Below, one piece after another: positions 44,516 to 53,342 of a stretch of DNA of 64,000 bases. The position numbers were made by a program, and so were the translations under genes. Origin of the DNA: Polaribacter sp. GTDB taxonomy: Bacteria > Bacteroidota > Bacteroidia > Flavobacteriales > Flavobacteriaceae. The notes beneath the pieces are model-generated. The model was given only the letters and a program-made list of their open reading frames with translations, had not been told where the DNA came from and searched no databases. Position 1 is the stretch's first letter; each line of letters opens with the position of its first letter. Location of the stretch: positions 62,001 to 126,000 of the forward strand of contig JAOLXX010000001.1 in NCBI GenBank assembly GCA_028343155.1. The letters run 5' to 3'.

Positions 44516-47500
44516 ATGTTTACCCAAAATTATAAAATTCTTTTTTTTTTACTAGCTTATACCGGGTTTGTAAATGCTCAACAGAGTATTGTTACAGAAA
44601 GTTTACAAGTGTATTTGGATGCAGGAAATGTTTCTTCATATTCCGGTACTGGTTCCACTTGGACAGATTTAACAGGAAACGGTCACAATGGAACACTAGT
44701 AAATAACCCTACCTATTCAAGTTTAAGAGCTGGATCTATCTATACAAATGGAACGAATAGTTATATTTATACAAATCAAATTCCGGGCACAGGAAATAGT
44801 TTACAGCCTTTAGTATTAGAAGTTTGGGTAAGTCCAAGTAATAGTAGTAATGGAAACATTGTTATGATGTCTAATACACAGCCTGAAGCTCATTGGAATA
44901 TGCCCCCAATTACTTCAGAAGGAGGTAGATTTAAGGCACTTATGTGGGGAGGGGAGAAATTATCCGACAATGCTGATTTTATTCCAGGGGAATGGTATCA
45001 TTTATTACTAGCCTGGAATCCCTCCACGCATACACAATCTTTTTATGTAAATGGTGTTTTAAAGGATTCACAAAGTTCTGTTAACTATTCTACAGACGGT
45101 GTTGACCACTACATGTATTTGGCTCAGGCAAATAGTGGCGCTAATAATCAAGGGTATTTTGAGGGGAAATACGGTAAGTTTAGAGTTTATACAAAAGCAC
45201 ATACTGCTTCAGAGGTTCTTCAGAATTATGAGGCTGAAGTTGCCTCTTTTTCTGGAAATATTACAATTGTAACTTCTGGCGGTGATTCTGAAAATGGTAC
45301 TTGGAAGTATGATAACAATGAAATTTTTACTACGTCTTCAAACGCAGAAATTAATGTTGCAGATATAGAAACACATCTTGCTGCAGGGCCGCTTACTATA
45401 ACTGCAAATGAAATTGTCTTTAATACTTCAGCAGCTATAGATGGTGTTGGAAATACGTTAAGTCTAAATTCAAAAACACACATATCAAATACACAGGCAA
45501 CAGTAATAAATACTAATGGGGGTAATCTTGTTTTTGCAGCAAACATTGATGATGCAACAGATTCAGAGAGTACTGTAAATGGCAATATTTCTTTTAGAAA
45601 TGGATTAACGGTATCTACGCAAGGTGGAGATATTACTTTTGGAGGAGGAAACACTCTAGGCACTGAGCATGCTATGGGAATTGCTACTGCCAATAGTTTA
45701 TATAATGAAGGAGTAAGAATAGATGTTACTTTAAACTTAAATTCATCAGGAGGGGATATAGTTATCAAAGGAAAATCTGCTAATACTAGTATTTCTTCTT
45801 CAGGGACTGGTGCATCTGGTGTTGGAGTATATGCTTTAAGTGCTCCTGCATTTATAGAAAGTGGTACAGGAACCATTTTCATAGAAGGTATTTGTCAAAA
45901 CATAGAAAAAACAGATTATACAGCTGGTGTGATTTTTGCATTAAACAACAACCACACAACTACTATAAAATCTTCAAATACCACTTCTAGTGCAATTCAG
46001 TTGAACGGGATTTCAATTCAAGATAAATATAATATTTATGGTATAGACGTTGCAGCTAACTCTCCTTTAACCCTTTTGGCAGATGCAGATGGAGGTGGAG
46101 TTTTATTAAAAACTGCTATTGGTTATGATTGGGCTGATTATACTACCTATCCAAGGTATGAAGCGATGTTTAGATCTGAGTTAAATGTCTTGGCAAAGAG
46201 TGGGCCTATATCTATATTGGGAGGTCAGTTTGAAGGTGAAAATAAAGGGCGTATTAAATTTGAAGTATCCCCTTACATTGGTTCTAAATCTGGTTCAGAG
46301 ATTACTACTAGTTCAAGTGATATTAATTTACAATATGATGAATTTAAATGGGGTAGTAATGATCCTCTTTTTGCAACTTCAGGTGTTGTTTCAATTAAAC
46401 CAACCACAGATTGGTCCCATTATCTTGGTTATGTCGCTACTTCTTGGTTTGGGTTTAATCAAAATAACCATATAATGTCTGGATTAGTTATAGGTAGTGC
46501 TGCAAATTTAAGTGATATTTATATTAATTCAACTCTACTGGGTAATGGTTCTATCTCTATATATGGTAGCGCAATTGATGTGACTTCAGACATAACAACT
46601 ACAAATGGAGATATTCTTTTAGATGCTGATAATGGTACTGCAATTTCTATGAATGATGACGGTGTATATGTTGGCCCGAATGTGACGCTAAAAACCCAGA
46701 CATCTGGGGATATCTATATTTATGGTCGAAGTGGAAATGCTAATTCGGGTGGTCAAGTAGGGATCTCAACCGCTGGAGCTGATGGGGCTATAAATATTAC
46801 TTCTGCTGGAAATATTACCATGCTAGGGATTTCTGAGTCGGCAAGTAGTAATGGAGCTAGGGGAACTTATTTTAATACAACCTCAATGTCAGCTGTTGGA
46901 GATGTCACAATTTTAGGGCAAGGTTTAAATGATGGTAATGATTATGATATTTCTTTTCAAAACTCCACTATAGATGCTGGTGGTAAGATAACCTTAGATG
47001 CCAAAAATGGAGGGCGAATTAATTTTTCAGCTACTAATACCCTAACTGCAGTTGGAGATCAAGAATATATTGCTGATAAGATTGGTATTAGTGCTGGATC
47101 AATAAACACGATCAATGGTTCAGGGGCTTTTTTATATATGCCAGATTCAGACAGTACTTCTTTTAGTGAAGATGTTAATTTAAGTTCAATTTCTTTTGGT
47201 AGTTCTCTTACAGGCTTTAGTATCGGTGATTCACAAAACACTACAAATGTCACAGTCGGAGCTCTTGATTTACAAGGGCCTATTTCTTTGTATGGGACGG
47301 ATATTGAGTTTAGTAGTACGGTAGTCAGTTCGGATTTAATCAATGCTAATGGAAATCTTAACATTACATCATCAGGATCACTAACATTAAATAGTAACGC
47401 TGCGATGACCGTAACCGGTAATCTTACCAACAATTCAGGAAGTCCTGTCACTATGAACAGTAGTTCTTCTATGATTGTTTCTGGGAGTTCTTCCGGCGAG

Positions 47501-48781
47501 ATTACATATAACAGAACCCTAGCTACAGATAATTGGTACCTCGTATCGAGTCCAGTAGCAGGCGAAACAATGGAAGACCTGATAACAAATAATACCTTTG
47601 CAACCGGATCAAGTTCTAATATTGGAGTGGCACCCTATGCAAATAACGGTACAGCTTGGAATTATCAAACCACAGCAGCTACAGGTAGCTTAGCCTCAGG
47701 AACCGGATACTCCGTAAAGTTAGCATCCCCAGGAGACATTGCCTTTACTGGCACCATACCAGTTACCGATGTCGGAATCGCAATTACGACAGATACCAAT
47801 GGATATAATCTGATCGGAAATCCGTACCCATCGTATCTCCCAGCAAATTTAAATGCAGATGGGACTCATAATATTCTAAAAGTAAACGATACAGACAATG
47901 ATTTCTTAACAGAAGCAACCCTTTGGCTTTGGAATGAGACGACCAGCACTTACGATGAAATCAATCATACATCGGATGCGCTTTTTCTTGCACCAGGACA
48001 AGGATTCTTCGTAAAATCGAACGGGTCCAATACCTTTAGCTTTACAGAAGCCATGCAATCTCACCAAACAACAGACCAATTTCAAAGACCCGTAGCACGT
48101 CCAGAAATTAATTTGATACTGACCCATGAAACCAATACGAGTGATACCGATATTTTCTACATCGATGGCACAACCGAAGGATGGGACAATGGTTATGACA
48201 GCACCCTCTTTGGAGGTACCGCCAATAACTTTGCCATCTATACCCATTTAGTTAGTGACAGCCAAGGACAGGATCTAGGGATTCAGTCGCTGCCAAATAC
48301 TAATTTTAAAAACAGGGTAATTCCCGTCGGAGTCAACGCTTCAGCAGGAACCACCATCACCATAGCAGCAGCAACCCAAAACTTACCCGAAGATGTAGAA
48401 GTATATCTAGAAGACAGAGAAGCAGGTTCCCTTACATTACTAGAAACAGACGAAAATTATACCATTACGCTTTCAGAAGCACTAAATGGCATTGGACGTT
48501 TTTACCTCTACACAAGTGCCCAAGTTCTCCTTATTGATGATGTAGCTATGGATGCAATTAGTATCTATACCTTCAATAATAATCACTTAAAAGTAGTAGG
48601 AGTTCATGATGGAGCCGCAAAAGTAACTGTTTACAACATACTAGGAAAACAAATTTATACTACCTCTTTTCAAGGAAACGGGGTCAATGAATTCTCTTTG
48701 GCAATGATTTCCTCTGGCGTGTATATTATCGAGTTAGATACAGCGATTGGTAGGTTGAATAAAAAAATAATTATCGAATAG
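44516..48781 (+). CDS. Large T9SS-secreted adhesin with LamG domain and type A sorting domain
   Basis: A surface or secreted protein of about 1,421 residues from ATG 44516, whose signal peptide is ILFFLLAYTGFVNAQ. An N-terminal LamG/concanavalin-like domain (about residues 20-235; VYLDAGNVSSYSGTGSTW, GNGHNGTL) is followed by a long Gly/Asn/Ser-rich stretch of GDI/GNIT-type beta repeats resembling filamentous-haemagglutinin helices (about 235-980). A conserved C-terminal module comes next (NWYLVSSPV, GYNLIGNPYPSY, APGQGFFVKSNG). The last 75 residues are the Por/T9SS type A sorting domain (KVTVYNILGKQIYTT, SGVYIIEL). The start at 44447 is possible but adds an unlikely N-terminus. Confidence 0.88.
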   Translation: MFTQNYKILFFLLAYTGFVNAQQSIVTESLQVYLDAGNVSSYSGTGSTWTDLTGNGHNGTLVNNPTYSSLRAGSIYTNGTNSYIYTNQIPGTGNSLQPLVLEVWVSPSNSSNGNIVMMSNTQPEAHWNMPPITSEGGRFKALMWGGEKLSDNADFIPGEWYHLLLAWNPSTHTQSFYVNGVLKDSQSSVNYSTDGVDHYMYLAQANSGANNQGYFEGKYGKFRVYTKAHTASEVLQNYEAEVASFSGNITIVTSGGDSENGTWKYDNNEIFTTSSNAEINVADIETHLAAGPLTITANEIVFNTSAAIDGVGNTLSLNSKTHISNTQATVINTNGGNLVFAANIDDATDSESTVNGNISFRNGLTVSTQGGDITFGGGNTLGTEHAMGIATANSLYNEGVRIDVTLNLNSSGGDIVIKGKSANTSISSSGTGASGVGVYALSAPAFIESGTGTIFIEGICQNIEKTDYTAGVIFALNNNHTTTIKSSNTTSSAIQLNGISIQDKYNIYGIDVAANSPLTLLADADGGGVLLKTAIGYDWADYTTYPRYEAMFRSELNVLAKSGPISILGGQFEGENKGRIKFEVSPYIGSKSGSEITTSSSDINLQYDEFKWGSNDPLFATSGVVSIKPTTDWSHYLGYVATSWFGFNQNNHIMSGLVIGSAANLSDIYINSTLLGNGSISIYGSAIDVTSDITTTNGDILLDADNGTAISMNDDGVYVGPNVTLKTQTSGDIYIYGRSGNANSGGQVGISTAGADGAINITSAGNITMLGISESASSNGARGTYFNTTSMSAVGDVTILGQGLNDGNDYDISFQNSTIDAGGKITLDAKNGGRINFSATNTLTAVGDQEYIADKIGISAGSINTINGSGAFLYMPDSDSTSFSEDVNLSSISFGSSLTGFSIGDSQNTTNVTVGALDLQGPISLYGTDIEFSSTVVSSDLINANGNLNITSSGSLTLNSNAAMTVTGNLTNNSGSPVTMNSSSSMIVSGSSSGEITYNRTLATDNWYLVSSPVAGETMEDLITNNTFATGSSSNIGVAPYANNGTAWNYQTTAATGSLASGTGYSVKLASPGDIAFTGTIPVTDVGIAITTDTNGYNLIGNPYPSYLPANLNADGTHNILKVNDTDNDFLTEATLWLWNETTSTYDEINHTSDALFLAPGQGFFVKSNGSNTFSFTEAMQSHQTTDQFQRPVARPEINLILTHETNTSDTDIFYIDGTTEGWDNGYDSTLFGGTANNFAIYTHLVSDSQGQDLGIQSLPNTNFKNRVIPVGVNASAGTTITIAAATQNLPEDVEVYLEDREAGSLTLLETDENYTITLSEALNGIGRFYLYTSAQVLLIDDVAMDAISIYTFNNNHLKVVGVHDGAAKVTVYNILGKQIYTTSFQGNGVNEFSLAMISSGVYIIELDTAIGRLNKKIIIE

Positions 48782-48799
48782 TAGAAAGCCCAAAAGAAT

Positions 48800-48971
48800 A
48801 TGAAAAACACTACTAAACATAGCGTACAAAATATTTCACGAAAAGAGGCCCCAAAAAAAGATGGGTTCATTTGGGAAATATGCAGCTCTTACAGCTATAG
48901 GTACCTATACCTTATTAAGCCCTCAAAAAGCACAGGCAGCAAGCCCGGAAGCTCCAGGAAGTGGGTTTTGA
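48800..48971 (+). pseudogene. Frameshifted small leader-like peptide gene
   Basis: ATG 48800 opens MKNTTKHSVQNISRKEAPKK. A change of frame inside the CCCCAAAAAAAG tract would continue MGSFGKYAALTAIGTYTL and end LSPQKAQAASPEAPGSGF. In the shifted frame the product is about 57 residues: charged N-terminus, hydrophobic core, AQA-type cleavage-like site and a short Gly/Pro tail. One more A (8 instead of 7) restores the frame. I associate RKEALKK...KYAALTA...KAQA small proteins with Flavobacteriia accessory loci (memory, not a search). The unshifted frame gives a 58-residue nonsense-like product. Confidence 0.55.
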
Positions 48972-49104
48972 ATTAAGAAGCACTTACAATTTAGACCAAA
49001 GATATTCTTCAGAGAAACCTCCTCAAAAGGAGTCCGATCTTAAAAGTATATGGGGTATTGGAAAAGTGAAATATGCTGAGGTTTTTGGCGTTTTTTATAA
49101 TTAA
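48952..49104 (+). pseudogene. Remnant resembling an HRDC-type domain
   Basis: An open stretch without a start reads LQEVGFELRSTYNLDQ, then KESDLKSIWGIGKVKYAEVFG. The last part resembles the HRDC domain of RecQ-like helicases (LKxIxGxGKxKxEKYG). It overlaps the end of the small peptide gene in another frame, so it is a fragment left by recombination rather than an intact gene. Confidence 0.35.
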
Positions 49105-49156
49105 AAAAAAATACCGGACATATACACTTATAAGTTAGTATTAGAAATTTTTGTAA

Positions 49157-49407
49157 GTACTAAAAATTGATATTCTAAAATTTATTGAACAGTATATTGC
49201 AAGTGTAAATGTTGATATTATATTAGACAGGTTCAGTATATCTTATCGAAAACTCAATAAAATATTAGGCAATAGTCCAGGAAAAGTGATAGCGTCAAAA
49301 AGAAAAGTTATAGCACAAAATTTAATAAAAAAAATAAATATTTAGAAGAAATAGCTTTATTTAGTGGGTATTCTATTTCTTATTTAAAAAAAACTATTAA
49401 AAATTAA
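49157..49407 (+). pseudogene. Decayed AraC-type HTH regulator fragment
   Basis: Frame 1 (to the stop at 49345) reads ILDRFSISYRKLNKILGNSP then KVIASKRKVIAQNLIKK. A shifted frame (49342-49407) continues LEEIALFSGYSISYLKKTIK. Together they are the two helix-turn-helix units of an AraC C-terminal domain, broken by a frameshift in an A-rich tract. There is no start codon and no effector domain. Between here and 49613 there is further low-complexity coding-like debris (FDLPQLLQGSFTDKNQF before a stop near 49600). Confidence 0.6.
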
Positions 49408-49613
49408 CTAGCTTTCCTTATATCTAACTAAAGATATTATTAAAATTAATACTTTAGATCTTATGTTAGAACAATCTTATGGTGCAACTAATATCAATCC
49501 TTTAAATTAGCGTTTAGTGTAATTAGTAAAGTCAAGCATCAAAAATTTGATCTCCCACAGTTACTTCAAGGTAGTTTCACAGATAAAAACCAGTTTTAAT
49601 GACTCAAATTCTT

Positions 49614-49621
49614 TAACTTTG
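49614..49621 (+). promoter_or_regulatory. Bacteroidota -7 box TAACTTTG
   Basis: An exact TAnnTTTG match 22 bases ahead of the PqqD/HprK-like gene. Confidence 0.5.
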
Positions 49622-49643
49622 TTAAAGATTTAATTAACCATAT

Positions 49644-50774
49644 ATGAGTAGTCCATTACTTACTAAAACTATCGAAGATAAAAGATATCTTTGGTTGGAG
49701 GGAACCAATCAATATGTGGTATTGGAACACGAAGCCTTTAGTGTTGTAGAGAAACTTATTAATGGGGTATTACCAAAGACGATTGCAACAGATCTTGAAA
49801 CAACATTATCGGTTCCATTTGAAGCGGCTCTAAAGTTTGTAAAAGAGTTAAAAGAACGGGTTTTAAATTCATCCATAACCGTTCAAGAGAAAAGTATCAT
49901 CGAATTATCAAAGGTTACAATTCCAAGTAACTTTGAGATTATAACTACCTATCGAGTAAACAGTACGCTTATAAAAGTTTCGTATAAAGGTGATTTAGAA
50001 GCTTCTTATATTCATCCTAAATTTGCACACTTAGAAACTGAAACAGCTAATAAAGAAACCGATTTTAAGATTTTTATAGCAAATGATAAAATCTATTTAG
50101 CAATTAACAATAAAGTAAAGTACGGATGGTCTAAGGAAGAAATTCATTATTTTCAAGGGAAGTTTTCTATGGAGTTTATACAAGCAATGTATCATAAAGA
50201 GGAATCTGAATGGATGGGTGTTTTTCACGCATCAGCAGTAAGCAACCAACAAAAGGCAGTACTTTTTTTAGGTGACTCGGGAAATGGTAAAAGTACTTCG
50301 TTGGCACTTCTTCAGAAACACGGATTTCAGTGTTTGGCTGATGATTTTGTGCCAGTTGCAGCTACAAATAAAGAAGTATATCACTTTCCTGCAGCCATTT
50401 CTGTTAAAAACAGTAGTTTACAAACATTAGCACCCTTGTATCCTTTATTAAATGATACAAAGGAATATCATTTAAAAAGATTGAATAAGAGAGTTCGTTA
50501 TTTACCGCCAAATTATACAGATACTCAAACCCACCTTGCTTGCAAGGATTTGGTATTTATAAAATACCAAAAAGACGTTGCATTATCATTTTCTAAAATA
50601 TCTAAACAAAAGGCTTTCGAGCAGTTGGTACCTGATTCTTGGTTATCTCCAAAAAAAGAGAACGCTGCTACTTTTTTAGAGTGGTTTGCTACATTAAACT
50701 GCTATCAAATCACCTATTCACAAACTAATGAAATGGTAGCATCAGTTTCTAAAATATTTAATGATGACGTATAA
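49644..50774 (+). CDS. PqqD-like (RRE) / HPr-kinase-like fusion protein
   Basis: A 376-residue soluble protein. Residues about 5-75 (YLWLEGTNQYVVLEHEAFSV, LPKTIATDLETTL, FVKELKERVL) look like a PqqD-type recognition element. The C-terminal half has a P-loop LGDSGNGKSTSLALL (about residue 211) followed by CLADDFVPV, the Walker A and DDF pattern of HPr Ser kinases and their relatives. Such kinase-like proteins occur in ribosomal-peptide clusters. It has its own promoter box. Neighbours are the T9SS adhesin and the small frameshifted peptide upstream; the substrate is unknown. Confidence 0.7.
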   Translation: MSSPLLTKTIEDKRYLWLEGTNQYVVLEHEAFSVVEKLINGVLPKTIATDLETTLSVPFEAALKFVKELKERVLNSSITVQEKSIIELSKVTIPSNFEIITTYRVNSTLIKVSYKGDLEASYIHPKFAHLETETANKETDFKIFIANDKIYLAINNKVKYGWSKEEIHYFQGKFSMEFIQAMYHKEESEWMGVFHASAVSNQQKAVLFLGDSGNGKSTSLALLQKHGFQCLADDFVPVAATNKEVYHFPAAISVKNSSLQTLAPLYPLLNDTKEYHLKRLNKRVRYLPPNYTDTQTHLACKDLVFIKYQKDVALSFSKISKQKAFEQLVPDSWLSPKKENAATFLEWFATLNCYQITYSQTNEMVASVSKIFNDDV

Positions 50775-50783
50775 AGAAACGTT

Positions 50784-50819
50784 TTACTTTGTGGCAAAAT
50801 GTTTTATTCTTTGTTTCAT
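50784..50819 (-). pseudogene. Truncated copy of the small zinc-ribbon gene start
   Basis: Minus-strand ATG AAA CAA AGA ATA AAA CAT encodes MKQRIKHFATK before a stop. The intact gene at 53510 begins MKQRIKHCAICK. This 36-base stub, next to a 112-bp repeat shared with the intact copy, is the decayed end of a duplicated segment. Confidence 0.6.
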
Positions 50820-50875
50820 AGGTTACTTAAGTCATTAATAACTTAATTTTTGGAGATTAATAAAACCAATTTCCA

Positions 50876-50987
50876 GTTATCTTTTTATATCTCCCGAGCA
50901 ACCTTTGGAGCAACTCTAAGAACCAAAAAACCCGTAAATCATTGTTTATAAATGAGTTACGGGATAATTTTGTGGTACCTCCAGGAA
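50876..50987. repeat. Left copy of 112-bp tRNA-Phe-adjacent direct repeat (att-like)
   Basis: Matches 53568-53679 without gaps and with about four mismatches; 50921-50987 is identical for 67 bp. It contains the tRNA-Phe terminator hairpin and the last 15 or so bases of tRNA-Phe (minus strand), i.e. a displaced tRNA 3' end as left by site-specific integration. Confidence 0.85.
50896..50915. promoter_or_regulatory. Paired GAGCAACC/GAGCAACT boxes (candidate integrase arm sites, left)
   Basis: Two near-identical 8-mers, 12 bp apart start to start, just outside the 67-bp identical core. Confidence 0.5.
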
Positions 50988-51111
50988 GTTTTAGGTTTTA
51001 CTTCATTTCATGTGTTTTCATATAAGTATATGAAAATCAATAGTATAATGACTAAATCATGATAAAAAAGTAAAGAGAAATCAAACCAAATAACAAGGAT
51101 TTAAACCTGCG

Positions 51112-51131
51112 GAGCAACCTCTCGAGCAACC
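51112..51131. promoter_or_regulatory. Paired GAGCAACC boxes upstream of the integrase gene
   Basis: Two exact GAGCAACC copies, again 12 bp apart, about 46 bases before the integrase start codon. They are candidate arm-type binding sites. The gap 50988-51177 holds nothing else recognisable. Confidence 0.5.
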
Positions 51132-51177
51132 GGTATTCTCGCCATATCTTAGCCTTAGTCATCAAAATTTAAGAAAT

Positions 51178-52059
51178 ATGTATAAGGTTCTAAAATCCTC
51201 AAAGGCAGCAATTCGATTTAGTCTAAAACATTCCAAGAAGCATTTGTCATCAAATTTGTATAAAGAAAGTTTAATTGTTTTATGGTTCTCCTTCGGAGGT
51301 GCAGACAAACGAGTAAGTTATTCAACTGGTTATACAGTTTCTTATGTAGACTGGGATTATCAAAAACAACGTGTTAAAACCAATAAATCAAGAGTTATTA
51401 ATTCTCATACCGTCAATAACTACTTAAATAGGTTGGAGACAGAATTAATGAATCAATACAGTCGATTTATAGATGAAGAAATACCAATCACAAAAGAATT
51501 AATAAAGGAAACTCTTGATATAATTTCAGGAAAAATAGTTCCAGTAGAAGAGCAAGAAACAGTTCCTGTTGATTTTTTTAAGTTCTCAGAAAATTATCTC
51601 CACCAAAAGAAAGATAGAATAGAGAAACCAACATTTACTTTGTACAAAGGAACCTTAACAAAATTGAAGAAATATGCACGAATAAGAAAAGTTACAGTTG
51701 ATTTTAGTTCGTTTAACAAAACCTTTTTAGATGATTTTAGACAGTTTTTAGAGAATCAAGAGAATCTTGCTTTAAATACAGTATCAAAACACTTTAAGAA
51801 TCTTAAAATGTTTGTGATTGAAGCCAAGAACCAAGGTCTTATATCCAATCCACCTTTAAAATATTTTAAAGTATCAACAGAGGAAACCACCAAAATTTAT
51901 TTAACAGATTCTGAAATTGAAAAAATGTTGAAACTGGATCTGTCTTATAACAAGAGATTGGATATAAGACCTTGGTTCTTGGTTTCATTTATTTCATCAA
52001 TAATTCTTACAACTTTCACTATCTCAGCATCATCACCAAAGACTTCATCAATTCCTTAA
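51178..52059 (+). pseudogene. Truncated tyrosine recombinase (integrase) lacking the catalytic domain
   Basis: The first about 265 residues follow Bacteroidota site-specific integrases: an arm-binding N-terminal domain (VLWFSFGGADKRVSYSTGY, VDWDYQKQRVK) and a SAM-like core-binding domain (about 120-230; FSENYLHQKKDRI, LDDFRQFLEN, NTVSKHFKNLKMFV). It continues to the linker KIYLTDSEIEKML and stops just before the first catalytic Arg box. The last about 24 residues are unrelated; the opposite strand there reads GIDEVFGDDAEIVKVVRII, a fragment of another gene. The R-H-R-Y residues are absent, so it cannot recombine DNA. Confidence 0.85.
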
Positions 52060-52191
52060 TCATTTAAGTCAGTGAAAGGTGATTCAAACAAAATTTAGTT
52101 ATATTTGAAATCGGTTAGTTAATTATAGTTATATTTAATTTTCAAAAAGCAGAAAAGAAGCAGCCACAAAATAATTCCTCAATTAAAAAAA

Positions 52192-53217
52192 ATGAAAAGA
52201 ATCTGTTTATTATCATTGTTATTTATACCCTTAATTTCTTTTGCACAAATCACCTTATCCCCAAAAGATGACTTAGGAAGAACCTTAGCTAAAAATAAAT
52301 ATGGAAAAATCATTGCTATTGGTGAAAAAGACTTTTTAGGTAATTTTGTTTGGAAAGACCCTGCTGGTAACATTATTAAAAAGGAAACTGTAGATTTTTT
52401 AGGAAGAACCTTATCAAGAGATGATAAAGGGAAAGTGATTTCAACAAAGGAGAGAAATTTTATGGGAGATGTTGAGGAAAAGGATCCTCAGGGAAATTTA
52501 ATAGCAAAATATCGAACTAATTTTATGGGTGAAGTAGAGAAATTAGACGCTTATGGAAGAATTATTGGAAAATATAGGTCATCTTTTTCTGGAGATATAG
52601 TGTATAGTGAAAATACTAATTATAGATCTGAGACTTCTGAAAACAAAAAAGGGAGCTATAGTAACCCTAAAGTAATTACTCCTGTTTATTCCAAACCTTA
52701 TCAGTTTAGTGAAGAATATTATGAGGCAATGGGTGCAATATTGGCAAAAACTCTAACGGGTTTTGGTTTATATGCAGGTTATAACGAAGGGTTTAATTTG
52801 GGGATTGACGTTTGGTTAGGGAAAAAAGCAAGTTATGGGATACATTATGGAACCACTGATATTCAAGATAGTGATGGTTATGGGATTAATACCCGAGAGG
52901 AGTTTGCTCTTAATTTAGGTTTTTATATAACTAAAAAGAAAAATTTAATTTTAAAAACAAGTTGGGGTTATACTAATTTAGACCTTAATTATGATGAATA
53001 TCCAGACTTAGGGCAACAAACTTTTGAACAATGGGAGGAAGGTTATAATAGATGGGCAGACAAAGCTTATACAAAATTTTACTATAAAGTTGGAATTCAA
53101 TTTGCATTGAGTAAGAAAAATAAGGGTAGCGGATTCTCACCTGAAATATATTATTCAACTAATGGTATTGGTTTTGGTTTAGGATATATTATTAATGTAA
53201 AAAACTCTAACTATTAA
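52192..53217 (+). CDS. Outer membrane protein with 22-23-residue N-terminal repeats
   Basis: An exported protein of 341 residues (signal LLSLLFIPLISFAQ). Residues about 25-140 hold five to six repeats with the pattern DFLGRTLxxDxxGKVI (DDLGRTLAKNKYGKII, KDFLGNFVWKDPAGNII, NFMGDVEEKDPQGNLI, NFMGEVEKLDAYGRII). The C-terminal half (about 190-341) is beta-barrel-like (GFGLYAGYNEGFNLGIDVWLG, GIGFGLGYII). Similar repeats are seen in small Bacteroidota surface proteins, but I cannot name a function. It is cargo between the att-like repeats. Confidence 0.65.
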   Translation: MKRICLLSLLFIPLISFAQITLSPKDDLGRTLAKNKYGKIIAIGEKDFLGNFVWKDPAGNIIKKETVDFLGRTLSRDDKGKVISTKERNFMGDVEEKDPQGNLIAKYRTNFMGEVEKLDAYGRIIGKYRSSFSGDIVYSENTNYRSETSENKKGSYSNPKVITPVYSKPYQFSEEYYEAMGAILAKTLTGFGLYAGYNEGFNLGIDVWLGKKASYGIHYGTTDIQDSDGYGINTREEFALNLGFYITKKKNLILKTSWGYTNLDLNYDEYPDLGQQTFEQWEEGYNRWADKAYTKFYYKVGIQFALSKKNKGSGFSPEIYYSTNGIGFGLGYIINVKNSNY

Positions 53218-53342
53218 AATTTAATAGTTAGCTCTGATGTGAAGTTCCAATTCAACTATTTTAATGTTTTTTTAAATTTATTAACCTAACTAAAGGTGTC
53301 CTTTTTTTTAGGGTGCAAGTAAATTACTTCGGTTAATAATGT

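Noticed and set aside
45226-45882. 218-residue minus-strand ORF inside the adhesin gene
   Set aside because: Antisense to a well-supported gene; composition (Pro/Val-rich, no motifs) is the expected shadow of Gly/Asn-rich plus-strand coding.
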